From JBKCUI01 sp052161605 (GTDB lineage: Bacteria > Planctomycetota > Planctomycetia > Pirellulales > Pirellulaceae), in assembly GCA_052161605.1 (NCBI GenBank), contig CP197409.1: a stretch of 64,000 nucleotides of DNA; one strand, written 5' to 3'. A program made the position numbers and the translations under genes. Each line of letters opens with the position of its first letter. Position 1 is the stretch's first letter. Positions 8,970-16,817 of this stretch are shown piece by piece. The notes beneath the pieces are model-generated. The model was not told the DNA's origin. It made no database searches and worked only from the letters and a program-made list of their open reading frames with translations.

Positions 8970-8993
8970 GGTAGCCGAATCTGCTAAGACGAA

Positions 8994-9056
8994 AACGAAA
9001 TGCAATCTATCCCTACCGGAGTGTAACGGAGCGGTGGGATAGATTGTGCGTTGAAC
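8994..9056 (-). other. attC-like site 4
   Basis: Core AACG, arms GCAATCTATCCCTACCG and CGGTGGGATAGATTGTGC, ending GTTGAAC. A short attC. The cassette to its right has been replaced or interrupted by the first IS91-like element. Confidence 0.65.
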
Positions 9057-9345
9057 TGTATGGCTTTGCTCCGCATCCCGAAAGATTATCGCTTGACCGG
9101 ACTCGGTTTGCAACCTAACTGCGGATTCTTTTCCTTTTCGCTCCTCCTGAGCTCTGTGTAGACTCCTAAGTAACCTGCTCTATCGCTCGCTAAACCCGCT
9201 TGCATTGAGAGGGCGGGCCATGCGATGGGTCTTCGTACTGCTGGTTTTGTGCGTGTTTCCTAGGTCTGGACGTGCTCGAGCGGCTTGCTCGTTAAACGGC
9301 TGTTGTAATAGTCTTGTTGTTTGTGTCTGCTATGCTTTGAGCCTG

Positions 9346-10725
9346 TCAGGCCGTATTCAACTCGGCTAAGCTCTCTCGCATGGCAATGATCTCGTCGAAG
9401 AGGTCGGGCTCTTCGCTCGCTTTCTTAGTCTGCGATCCGTAAGCATGCTCCCAAGACGGTTTCGGTTCTGGTGGGAATTCGCACTCGACATCCGTTGGCT
9501 TGTACCAACCAGGGTGATCATTCTTTAGAATGACCTCTCTCCAGCTCGGGCGATCATCGCACCGAAGCACCTCCATGCACTGCCCGCAGTGCGGGCAATT
9601 CGGGGCGGTCTTGGTTTTTGGTTTTTCCAATTCCGTCTTTACTCTTGTCGATTCCGACTCCTCGACGGTCGCAGGATGCAATCGCTCACAGTCTTGCCGG
9701 TACTTGGTCCGTTTCGAGCAACTCCACGCTCCATAGGTCCTGACCTTGGTGTACTCCTTGGGAAGTACATGCATGCACCAACTCCTGACGAACTCGACGC
9801 TCTCCAGCGATGTTGCGATTTGGCCTTCTCCTTTCCTAAGGCTACGGGCTAAGAACCAGATGCGACCATCCTTTTCTCCCAAGATCCTGAGATCCGAGAT
9901 GGGACCTCCGGTCATGTAGCGAGCCAAGTACTTGAACATCCGCTCGGCTGGCATGTCCGGTTTCGGAGGACGTTCTATAAAGACATTCCAGTTCCGCTCA
10001 GCCAAATCGTTTAAGACTTCTGCGATATAACCTGGCTCTTCAATCCGGATTTTGTTCTTGCTGATTAAGATCTGGAGTTCGCTAAGGAACTCCTTTCGGA
10101 ACTCAGCACTGAGTTCTTTATTGTCGACCAAGAAGGGGTGGCCTTCTTTGGTCATCTTGCAAGCCACCCATCGCGTGCCGTCTAAGCTGGGGCCGTTGCC
10201 GGGTACAGCTAAGTGCACGTGCGGATGATGCCCTAGTCTTTGATTCCACGTGTGCAAGACGGCTTGCCCGGCACTCCGGATCCCTAGCTCCTTCTCGATC
10301 TTGCGGCTTAGGCATCGCCAAGCGACTTGGAATAAGAGATCGTACATCTCCTTGCGATTGCCAAGTGCTAGCGAAGATAATTCCTCAGGAAGCGTAAAGA
10401 TGACTTGGAAGTAGGTGACTCCGGGAGCGACAAGCTCCCGGGTCTTATCGAGCCAATCTCGTCGCTTGGCTCCCGAACAGTTGGGGCAGTTTCGGTCGCC
10501 ACACGAGTTGTAGACTGTCTTCTCATAGTTGCACGGAACGCAGCGATACTGCCTGGTACCGAGCACGGGAGTTCGGCAATAGTGCATATGGAGAAGCGTG
10601 TTCTCCACATGCTGCGGAATCCCTCGCCCATGTTTGCATAGCGTGCGATCGGTATGCTTGAGGATCAGGCTATGGACCGACGGAGCGGGATCGGGCCAAT
10701 CGGACTCGTTGTACGCTTTCCTTAC
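9346..10725 (-). CDS. IS91-family HUH transposase
   Basis: The protein has an N-terminal zinc-binding region (CVPCNYEKTVYNSC and CGDRNCPNC), the HUH motif in HPHVHLAVPGNG, and the tyrosine motif MFKYLARYMTGGP, which together define the single-strand rolling-circle transposase of IS91. A second CXXC pair (CPHCGQC) lies near the C-terminus. The start is unresolved: the frame stays open upstream for another 240 codons on top of the recombinase gene, but similarity begins only near 10725, and no ATG is present there. It may use a rare start, or be made by frameshifting from the recombinase, whose stop codon (10722-10724) sits at this point. Confidence 0.85.
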   Translation of the reverse strand, partial: VRKAYNESDWPDPAPSVHSLILKHTDRTLCKHGRGIPQHVENTLLHMHYCRTPVLGTRQYRCVPCNYEKTVYNSCGDRNCPNCSGAKRRDWLDKTRELVAPGVTYFQVIFTLPEELSSLALGNRKEMYDLLFQVAWRCLSRKIEKELGIRSAGQAVLHTWNQRLGHHPHVHLAVPGNGPSLDGTRWVACKMTKEGHPFLVDNKELSAEFRKEFLSELQILISKNKIRIEEPGYIAEVLNDLAERNWNVFIERPPKPDMPAERMFKYLARYMTGGPISDLRILGEKDGRIWFLARSLRKGEGQIATSLESVEFVRSWCMHVLPKEYTKVRTYGAWSCSKRTKYRQDCERLHPATVEESESTRVKTELEKPKTKTAPNCPHCGQCMEVLRCDDRPSWREVILKNDHPGWYKPTDVECEFPPEPKPSWEHAYGSQTKKASEEPDLFDEIIAMRESLAELNTA

Positions 10726-11648
10726 GTTCTGGTACTGGTTTCGGGGGGAGCATCGCTTCGGAACGTGGGATCGATCCACTTCGGACACTGCCGAACCGGA
10801 AGCCAATCGATCGGGCTGGGGGAGTTTTCGAAGTGTTGGCGACGACAGTGTAAGTAGACCATCGTGGTTAAGAAGCTGCTGTGCCCCAGTAGCTTGCTGA
10901 TGGCCATGAGATCGACACCCGCTTCGAGTAACCCGGTCGCATAGGAATGCCTCATCGTGTGGGGTGTGACGTGTTTGTTGATCTTGGCTTGGGCTGTTGC
11001 CAGCGAGCAAGCTTTCTGAACCACTGCTTTGTTGAGAGGTGTATCGTCGGTCCTGCCCGGGAAGAGGTAATCGGACGGGCGACATTCCTTCCAGTAGAGT
11101 CGCAAGGCTGTCAGTAATCGTGGCGAGATGGGCACATATCGATCCTTGGCTCCCTTGCCCTGCGTGACTTTGAGCATCATTCGCTGGGAGTCTATATCCG
11201 ACACCTTCAATTGGAGCCCCTCGGCGATTCTCAGCCCAGCAGAATAGAGTGTCAGCAGGACCGTACGGTGCTTGATATTGGTGATACATGCGATGATTCT
11301 TGAGACTTCGTCCCCAGAGAGGACAACTGGTAGCTTTTTGGGACGTTGTCCGTAAGGGATTTGTTTGACGACCCAATCTCGCTTCGCAGTCACGGTGTAG
11401 AAGAATCGCAGGGCACAGACGGCTTGATTGAATTGGATCCAAGAGGATTTCAATTCATTGATCATCCAGAGTTGGAACTCTCGGATCTCGTCAGGTCCTA
11501 ATTCTTCGGGGTGTTTTCCGAACCGCAGGGCGAATCGATCGACGTGATAGGTGTAGGCATCGATGGTTCGGGGTGAGAGATTGCGTAGTTGCATGTCTTC
11601 GGCCATGGGTTTGGTAAAGGCCGTGACACGTTTGTGATAGGGAGTCAT
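10722..11648 (-). CDS. Tyrosine recombinase of the IS91-like unit
   Basis: This 308-residue protein has a SAM-like N-terminal core-binding domain (residues ~10-95, LSPRTIDAYTYHVDRF) and a catalytic domain with the expected R, H-x-x-R, H and Y residues in SAGLRIAE, HTMRHSYATG, LGHSS and MVYLHC. It lacks the extra helix between patches that marks integron integrases (IntI), and it lies directly before the IS91 transposase. I therefore read it as the helper recombinase of that element, not the integrase of the cassette array. Confidence 0.88.
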   Translation of the reverse strand: MTPYHKRVTAFTKPMAEDMQLRNLSPRTIDAYTYHVDRFALRFGKHPEELGPDEIREFQLWMINELKSSWIQFNQAVCALRFFYTVTAKRDWVVKQIPYGQRPKKLPVVLSGDEVSRIIACITNIKHRTVLLTLYSAGLRIAEGLQLKVSDIDSQRMMLKVTQGKGAKDRYVPISPRLLTALRLYWKECRPSDYLFPGRTDDTPLNKAVVQKACSLATAQAKINKHVTPHTMRHSYATGLLEAGVDLMAISKLLGHSSFLTTMVYLHCRRQHFENSPSPIDWLPVRQCPKWIDPTFRSDAPPETSTRT

Positions 11649-11740
11649 AACTCGGTTCTTAATCCTGAAACAGAAAGTGAAAATGGCCAGCTAGAACGAA
11701 AGAGCTGGCTCTACAAATCAGGATGATTAGCGTTACAGAT

Positions 11741-12049
11741 AGCGCAAGTGATTTAATCAGAATCTTCGTTACTGGTTGAAAAGTATTTGTGTTTGGTAAT
11801 CGTTACAACCGGAAGTGGTGTTGGGTGAGTTTGCGGATGGGGTAAGGCATAGCGTGGCCGGTTGTGGGATGAATGAGAGGAGGGAAAAGAAAAGGCTTTG
11901 TCTGCTTGCAAGCAAGAAAGCGACGCAGTCATCCGTTCTTCCGAGCACGCAAGCAGAAGGCGAGGAACAGTCTACTGCACCGAAGCTATCATCGGATATA
12001 AGAGCTTGAATCCGATGGTGGTATTGAAGAGAGCAAAGCCATTTAGTTC
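11741..12049. other. Cassette remnant right of the IS91-like element
   Basis: About 310 bases without a convincing ORF between the presumed end of the IS91-like element and attC site 5. It is probably what is left of the cassette that the element entered. Confidence 0.4.
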
Positions 12050-12135
12050 AACGCCACACGTCACCGAGTCGCGGCAAGGAAACGTTCGATTAAAAAAACG
12101 CACCGTCCGCGATTTCGGTGCACGTGATTGTTCTG
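12050..12135 (-). other. attC-like site 5
   Basis: AACG core, arms CACGTCACCGAGTCGCGG and CCGCGATTTCGGTGCACGTG (two extra bases on the right), ending GTTCTG. Almost identical to site 16 at 21139. Confidence 0.85.
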
Positions 12136-12187
12136 TCTTGTCTTTCGATGTCAGTATTGCCTTGAACTTCCGATAGGGGGCTGGATT

Positions 12188-12493
12188 CTATCGTGAACCT
12201 GCCTTTTCGACTAACCTCAGGACGACCTGGATTTCGTATTTTGCAGTCAAATTTATTTGCGTGGACGGTTTCCCAGATTTTCCCGAAATTTTGTCGTCGC
12301 TTTTTGATTCAATTGCGTCCTCCGGAAGCTCGCTTGTGTCGACAAGGAATTCTCCATTGTATGTATCAGTGCTTTGAAGTTGATGTATCGTAAGTGTGCG
12401 ATTAGCTGGTTCACTGCAACCAGAAAATGTCGCGGAAGTCACAAGACATCCCGCCACAAATGTCAGCACCATCGCTATGGAAGCTTTTTTCAT
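12188..12493 (-). CDS. Cassette ORF, small putative lipoprotein
   Basis: A 101-residue protein with a clear signal sequence (MKKASIAMVLTFVAGCLV) and a possible lipobox TFSGC at about residues 22-26, suggesting a lipid-anchored envelope protein. The mature part is short, polar and without known motifs. The ATG at 12493 lies between its own body and attC site 6. Exported products are a recurring theme among the cassettes here. Confidence 0.65.
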   Translation of the reverse strand: MKKASIAMVLTFVAGCLVTSATFSGCSEPANRTLTIHQLQSTDTYNGEFLVDTSELPEDAIESKSDDKISGKSGKPSTQINLTAKYEIQVVLRLVEKAGSR

Positions 12494-12524
12494 TCGGATA
12501 CCTTGCCTAGATGGTTTAAGACAG

Positions 12525-12608
12525 AACGACCCGCATCACGGGGTGGCGGGAGTTGACTTTGATTTTAAGAAACGCTGGCCACCGCCACTCCCGTGCATGC
12601 GATGGTTC
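12525..12608 (-). other. attC-like site 6
   Basis: AACG core, arms CCCGCATCACGGGGTGGCGG and CCGCCACTCCCGTGCATGCG with extra bases on the right arm, ending GGTTCG. Belongs to the cassette with the acyl-carrier-like ORF. Confidence 0.85.
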
Positions 12609-12693
12609 GTCGGATTTGAAGCTTGAACTGAGCCTAAATCGTATCAAAAAGACCTTTGTCGCGACAGTCTGCTGGAATCAACTTTGCGCCGGT

Positions 12694-13032
12694 TCACGGC
12701 AGGTCAAACTCTTCTTCAAGTTCCATGACAAGTTCAACGACATCGAGCGAATCAACGCCAATCGCATCGAACAAAGCGGGATTGTTGGCGATCTTATCGC
12801 GGTCAACGCCAAGTTGACTTGCAACGATCTCGAGTATTCGGTCTCTACGTTCTCGCGACTTCTGGGCATTGAATAGGTGTACTGTGTCCGCAGCTTGGAT
12901 GAACCAAAGTAGTTGACCGCAATGAGGACACGTCGCATCGCCGATGAAAACGGAATGCTCGACAATCACATTTGCCAGACAAAGCGGGCATGATGTGGGC
13001 TGGCCTTCAGGCGTACGTGATGAGATTGTCAT
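12694..13032 (-). CDS. Zinc ribbon plus truncated acyl carrier protein
   Basis: About 112 residues from the ATG at 13032 (a GTG at 13041 is an alternative). The N-terminal part has two CXXC pairs (CPLCLAN, CPHCGQL), a zinc ribbon. The C-terminal part is an acyl carrier protein: RRDRILEIVASQLGVDRDKI leads to the phosphopantetheine site GVDSLDVVELVMELEEEF. The ORF stops at DLP, right after helix II, so helices III and IV of a normal ~77-residue carrier domain are missing. The serine of the DSL motif, which takes the 4'-phosphopantetheine arm, is kept. Whether such a short domain folds and carries acyl groups is uncertain; it could be a recruitment or decoy protein. Confidence 0.75.
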   Translation of the reverse strand: MTISSRTPEGQPTSCPLCLANVIVEHSVFIGDATCPHCGQLLWFIQAADTVHLFNAQKSRERRDRILEIVASQLGVDRDKIANNPALFDAIGVDSLDVVELVMELEEEFDLP

Positions 13033-13063
13033 TCCATCCACCGACGATGTGCTTAATCCGACG

Positions 13064-13150
13064 AACGGCGGCCATCACCCGGCACGCGCGAGGAAACCCA
13101 CCATGTCAAAAAAGGCCGATCGCGTGCTCGGCGTGCATGGCTTTGTTAGC
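13064..13150 (-). other. attC-like site 7
   Basis: AACG core, arms GCCATCACCCGGCACGCG and CGCGTGCTCGGCGTGCATGG with extra bases on the right, ending GTTAGCC. Same sequence family as site 3. Confidence 0.85.
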
Positions 13151-13153
13151 CGA

Positions 13154-14086
13154 TTATACGAGTCCACGATCAGTTAACCACTTCTCAATCTGAGTCGGCA
13201 TCGTGTTCTCGATATCTGTGGTATCGAAGGGTTTGTACAATTTGCCGGTCAAATCAGTCTGCAATTGTTTAAGCGTTTTGTCTTTCAACAGCAAAACATT
13301 TTTTCCCATACCAAGCATGTAGCCTACTTCAAGCGAAACGTTCGGATTGAAGTCATCTTCTGTGATACGATCGAAAACAGCGACACCGAAATCACAAGCG
13401 TGCATGTACGTCTTGATGTTTGGGAAAAGATCGTCCATGTACTCTTTGTCGTCTGCACGTAAAGCCGTAATGCCGTGTGAATGCAATGTTTTCTTGATAC
13501 AGTCGACGACGGCCGCGTGTGGCTTAGTGCTGCCAAACTGCATTATGATGAATGCAGTTTTTGAGCCCACAGGATAGTCTGACCGGAACTTCTCAAGGCC
13601 TGTTGCAATTTCTGGATTCGACACAGCCTCTTCGGAGATCTTTTGATTTGGCTTCCGTTGCGTTTCCAACGTTGTGTTTACGTACTGTTCCACGAGAGAT
13701 TGAATGTAGGCGTCTAAGCTATCAGCCTTTGCATGAGCCGGAGTCGAGAACCCCCAAGTTACGTCACCGACCTCAAGACGAACCTGATGGACGATGCTCT
13801 GCAGATCTAGTCGTCCGTGTTTCGTAAGATCACGATAGTTTAAGGACGTACCGCCTGAGCCGTTGGCAAACACAAAGTGGAAATTTGCGACGTCTTTTCC
13901 AACGAATAGAAAGTTAGATTGCTGAACACCAAGCAATGATGCCGGAACTTGCAGACGTAGCCCATAGCTTCGAACTTTTTCGCCGAAGCTCTTGACGATA
14001 GCATTCGCGATTTGTTGGTCGGCATCTGCTAGATCGCCGCCGGTCTGTGCCATTCCGCCGGAGGTTAGGAACGCGATTGCGGACAT
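13154..14086 (-). CDS. Cassette ORF with TIR/deoxyribosyltransferase-like C-terminal domain
   Basis: A 310-residue protein, the largest recognisable cassette product. The N-terminal half (about 1-170) has no motif I know. The C-terminal half starts KTAFIIMQFG and contains RADDKEYMDDLFPNIKTYMH, DFGVAVFDRI, NPNVSLEVGYMLGM and KNVLLLKD. This pattern fits the Rossmann-like superfamily of TIR-like and nucleoside 2-deoxyribosyltransferase-like domains, in which a Glu in the SLEVGY position is expected to act on the nucleotide. Such domains often serve as NAD-consuming or nucleotide-sensing effectors in anti-phage systems. A defence role is my inference; no partner gene is adjacent. Confidence 0.7.
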   Translation of the reverse strand: MSAIAFLTSGGMAQTGGDLADADQQIANAIVKSFGEKVRSYGLRLQVPASLLGVQQSNFLFVGKDVANFHFVFANGSGGTSLNYRDLTKHGRLDLQSIVHQVRLEVGDVTWGFSTPAHAKADSLDAYIQSLVEQYVNTTLETQRKPNQKISEEAVSNPEIATGLEKFRSDYPVGSKTAFIIMQFGSTKPHAAVVDCIKKTLHSHGITALRADDKEYMDDLFPNIKTYMHACDFGVAVFDRITEDDFNPNVSLEVGYMLGMGKNVLLLKDKTLKQLQTDLTGKLYKPFDTTDIENTMPTQIEKWLTDRGLV

Positions 14087-14107
14087 AGGTTTACTTCTCT
14101 TTCGGCT

Positions 14108-14180
14108 AACGATAAAGTTAACCCACTTGCACCTGCGTGCACAGGGATGCCGTGGCTCGTGCTAGCAAGTGGGTTCAACG
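14108..14180 (-). other. attC-like site 8
   Basis: AACG core, arms AACCCACTTGCACCTGC and GTGCTAGCAAGTGGGTT, ending GTTCAACG. Its cassette body is occupied by the second IS91-like element. Confidence 0.6.
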
Positions 14181-15635
14181 CCATGTTGAACGGGCCTGAG
14201 GGTCAGCGTTCTCGCCATCTAGGTCGCTGTCTCCCTTTTCAAGTCCCTTTAGAGTTTTATCACGCGAACTGCCCGGCCGCAATTCTTTCTCGCTCCGCTT
14301 GCCGTCTTTTCTACCCGACTACCATTCCCTCGGAGCGTACCTTCTCCCAACGCCATTTCGACGGTTCGTTTTCTTGTTCCCTTGTCTCGTTCCTCGTTAA
14401 GCAGCTTCATGATGCTCTCTCAATGGACGTGGGGCATGCCGATTGTCTTCCAGCCACTGGGGTGGACTACGGCAACCCGGGATCGTTTCATCCTCGTATA
14501 GCTCGCCCCCGCACTTCGGGCACAGTCGCAATGATTTGTAGCCAGCTTGGTCCAGTAACTCCTCGCAACGGAGCTTCCTTTGGTCTGCCCCTTCCAGCAG
14601 CGAAAGCCCCAAGCTAAGCCTCGCCTCATGGTTTTGAGAATGTTGGTTGCCTCCGTAAAGCCCATAGCCTCGGACCGTTTGAAAGCGTCGTGGGGGCACA
14701 TGTTCTAACCAGCGGAGTAAAAAGGTGTCCAGTGGCAACTCATCGATCCCCTGCTTCTTGCCATCACCCCCTTCCAGTGTGCTTATTCGGTAGCGATACC
14801 TTACCTTGCCATCAACCAGATCGATCAACCGGCTCTTGCCCATCGGGCCTCCTTTGATGTACCTAGCTAAATAGGTGGCGACACCAGCAGCGTGGTCATA
14901 AGAATCGTGAATCTTGACATTCCAATCTTGTGAACGACTCTTTCGTATTGCGGATTCGAAGTCTTGCTCACTCCATTGGTGGGGAAGCTGGATCACTTTG
15001 TCATGATAAGCTTTCTTAAGCATATAAAGAAACTTGCCTCGGAATTTGAGCATCAAGACTTTACGAGGTAGCAAGCACGACTTCTTGGTGGTAACCCATT
15101 GTTGTTCATTATTAAGTCCACCTGCGGTGACCAAGACATGCATGTGGACATGAGGCAATAGCTTTTGGTTCCAAGTATGCAAGGCGGTAAGCAAGCCGGG
15201 CCGAGCTCCCAGGTATTGCGGATCCGCCAACAGTTCGATTAATGTTTCTGAAACAGCTTGGAATAGCACCTTGGCAAAGGTCTTTTTATTGAATCGCCAG
15301 AGATCGTTCAGAAGATGAGAAACGGTAAAAACGACATGATGATGGGGAACCGGTAGAAGTCGTTCCTTCCATCCTCTCAACCAACGCTCCCTGGGAAGCC
15401 AAGCGCATTGCGGGCAACAGCGATGCATACAGGAGTTGTAAGCGATTTGGGTATGGCCACAATCTGGGCAACGATTGGTGTGTCCGCCTAGCGCAGCGGT
15501 GCGACAACTGGCAATCTGGAAGATAGCGTGAACCATGTCGTGGACCAAATGGTGCCGTCGCATGAACGACAGCCCATGCTCAAGAAATAACTGTTGAAGT
15601 GTGATGGCCATTTGTCTTCCCCCGAAGGCCAGTTC
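14181..15635 (-). mobile_element. Second IS91-like element (ends approximate)
   Basis: About 1.45 kb with a single transposase gene, lying exactly between attC site 8 and the core of attC site 9. On the right, the element-side sequence ends GTTC and the attC begins AACG; GTTC is the tetranucleotide next to which IS91 elements insert. The cassette body to which site 8 belongs seems to consist only of this element. Confidence 0.7.
14397..15611 (-). CDS. IS91-family HUH transposase
   Basis: About 404 residues from the ATG at 15611 (MAITLQQLFLEHGLSFMRRH). The frame extends further up to 15755, but that part runs into attC site 9. It has the zinc-finger region (CPDCGHTQIAYNSCMHRCC), the first His cluster HHHVVFTV, the HUH motif LPHVHMHVLVTAGG, the tyrosine motif ATYLARYIKGGP and a late CPKCGG pair, as in IS91 and ISCR transposases. 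It differs clearly from the transposase at 9346, so the two elements are not copies of each other. Confidence 0.9.
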   Translation of the reverse strand: MAITLQQLFLEHGLSFMRRHHLVHDMVHAIFQIASCRTAALGGHTNRCPDCGHTQIAYNSCMHRCCPQCAWLPRERWLRGWKERLLPVPHHHVVFTVSHLLNDLWRFNKKTFAKVLFQAVSETLIELLADPQYLGARPGLLTALHTWNQKLLPHVHMHVLVTAGGLNNEQQWVTTKKSCLLPRKVLMLKFRGKFLYMLKKAYHDKVIQLPHQWSEQDFESAIRKSRSQDWNVKIHDSYDHAAGVATYLARYIKGGPMGKSRLIDLVDGKVRYRYRISTLEGGDGKKQGIDELPLDTFLLRWLEHVPPRRFQTVRGYGLYGGNQHSQNHEARLSLGLSLLEGADQRKLRCEELLDQAGYKSLRLCPKCGGELYEDETIPGCRSPPQWLEDNRHAPRPLREHHEAA

Positions 15636-15725
15636 AACGACCATCGTCACCGAGTCGCGGCTAGGAAACGATCCATTGAAGCAAACGCCGAATCCGCGAC
15701 TTCGGTGCACGATATTGTTCGTCGA
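15636..15725 (-). other. attC-like site 9
   Basis: AACG core, arms CACCGAGTCGCGG and CCGCGACTTCGGTG with one bulged T on the right arm, ending GTTCG. Identical to site 23 at 26425. The stop codon and last ~22 codons of the cassette ORF lie inside it. Confidence 0.9.
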
Positions 15726-16050
15726 GTAGTCGCCCTCGGTTTCGCAGTGGACCACGTATCAGAACTCTACCAGATTCTAGCATGCCTTTGCCTCCAGGGA
15801 ACGCTCCAGAATCGAGTTCGTTAGTTTCAAAGTGGCGGAATGAGCGGCGGGAATCAGTTGAGTAGTCCCACAAGTCTGGTGGTATTGGTATCTCACCCAT
15901 TGGCACCACATCCCATGTAAACCAGAACATTTCAGCGTCGGTCGGATTTGCAATGATGGCAACCGGGCGGCCATCCAATTGTACGTACCAGCGATCGGAC
16001 TCGCTTATCGATGTTTCGATTTGCGGTCTGAAGAGCCAAGAAGTATTCAT
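15661..16050 (-). CDS. Cassette C ORF, unrecognised (copy 1)
   Basis: About 129 residues from MNTSWLFRPQIETS; the frame is open to 16104, but the upstream part enters attC site 10. A segment DRWYVQLDGRPVAIIANPTD and the following MFWFTWDV resemble a small beta-rich domain in which a residue's own property is reported, but I do not recognise a family. The last ~22 residues, rich in Arg, are encoded by attC site 9. A second copy with identical sequence is at 26450-26839. Confidence 0.55.
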   Translation of the reverse strand: MNTSWLFRPQIETSISESDRWYVQLDGRPVAIIANPTDAEMFWFTWDVVPMGEIPIPPDLWDYSTDSRRSFRHFETNELDSGAFPGGKGMLESGRVLIRGPLRNRGRLLDEQYRAPKSRIRRLLQWIVS

Positions 16051-16079
16051 CGCTTTGGTCTTGGGTACTGGTTTCGACG

Positions 16080-16167
16080 AACGGCTGCATTGACCGATGG
16101 GCAAGGGGTGAACTCAACACAAGTCAGGGCCGAATGATCGAGCCCTTCGGTCCAATGCTTGGTTCGT
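16080..16167 (-). other. attC-like site 10
   Basis: AACG core, arms GCATTGACCGATGGGC and GCCCTTCGGTCCAATGC with one extra base on the right, ending GGTTCG. Duplicated at 26869. Confidence 0.9.
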
Positions 16168-16179
16168 CTTCGATTCAAA

Positions 16180-16680
16180 CTATTTTGTTGGGGGTGATTC
16201 GGGTATCCACGATTTAACAGCGAACCTCTCAGGGTCTGTCGCCACGACAATTGGGCGGTTGTATTTATGCCTTAATGATTTGTCGCTTTGATCCGCCACG
16301 GGCTTTGGTTCACTGTTTGACGCGGGCTTCGGGTCCGGAATCGACGTAATTTCTTTGGGGTCGACCCAGCCGCTTATGGTGATCACCCTCGGCTTTTCGG
16401 TCTGTGCTCCCATAAACGTGTGAAATGAGACAAAAAATCTGCCAGCTGGATCAACGTGAGTAACACACGCGATTATCTGCACAACCGGACGGACCGCACC
16501 GGGAGGAGGTGGATCGTTAGTCACTTCGATGAATTTGTCGAAGAGCTTTCCTTTAAGGTCAAGCATCACAGTGTCTCCAACAACGACAGATTTTTCGCGT
16601 TTTTCATCCGCAAAAACCTGAGTAGCTATCGCTATAAAGGCAAAAAGGACAAATGCCGCTGCAGAATTTCGATTGATCAT
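16180..16680 (-). CDS. Cassette B ORF, exported protein (copy 1)
   Basis: A 166-residue protein with a signal peptide (MINRNSAAAFVLFAFIAIAT, likely cleaved after FADE or nearby). The mature part starts with charged residues and has the segments VVVGDTVMLDLKGKLFD and VITISGWVDPKEI, then a Pro-rich linker. No family recognised; a small periplasmic protein is likely. An identical copy lies at 26969-27469, where it is the cassette nearest to the presumed attI end. Confidence 0.65.
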   Translation of the reverse strand: MINRNSAAAFVLFAFIAIATQVFADEKREKSVVVGDTVMLDLKGKLFDKFIEVTNDPPPPGAVRPVVQIIACVTHVDPAGRFFVSFHTFMGAQTEKPRVITISGWVDPKEITSIPDPKPASNSEPKPVADQSDKSLRHKYNRPIVVATDPERFAVKSWIPESPPTK

Positions 16681-16716
16681 GTCAAAAACCTATGGAAGCA
16701 ACTATTTAGAAGGACG

Positions 16717-16805
16717 AACGGCGGGCATCACCGAGCACGAGGAGTTGGCTCAACGCAAGTCAACACGGACGACCGAGTGCTTCGCGTGCATGCCATTGTT
16801 ATCGG
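16717..16805 (-). other. attC-like site 11
   Basis: AACG core, arms GGCATCACCGAGCAC and GTGCTTCGCGTGCATGCC with extra bases on the right, ending GTTATCGG. Identical to site 20 at 25389. Confidence 0.9.
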
Positions 16806-16817
16806 AAATCTGACATT

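Larger units (their letters stand above)
9120..11740 (-). mobile_element. IS91-like element carrying a tyrosine recombinase (ends approximate)
   Basis: Two minus-strand genes, a tyrosine recombinase (10722-11648) followed by an IS91-type HUH transposase (9346-10725), form a compact unit. This recombinase-transposase pairing is known for some IS91-like elements. The right end may lie at a hairpin (GGCCAGCT and AGCTGGCT near 11688-11716). The left end lies between the attC at 9056 and about 9340. Exact ends could not be fixed because no second copy is present. Confidence 0.7.
15636..16719 (-). repeat. Two-cassette duplication, copy 1
   Basis: These 1,084 bases, holding two cassettes (ORFs 15661-16050 and 16180-16680), are repeated at 26425-27508; every translated frame is identical between the copies. 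Both ends fall on attC cores: the left at AACGACC, the right at GGACGAAC. This is the outcome expected from site-specific cassette recombination. Confidence 0.95.

Noticed and set aside
10722..11648. Tyrosine recombinase as the missing integron integrase
   Set aside because: It has the general catalytic residues but no IntI-specific extra segment between the conserved patches, and it is coupled to an IS91 transposase within one element.
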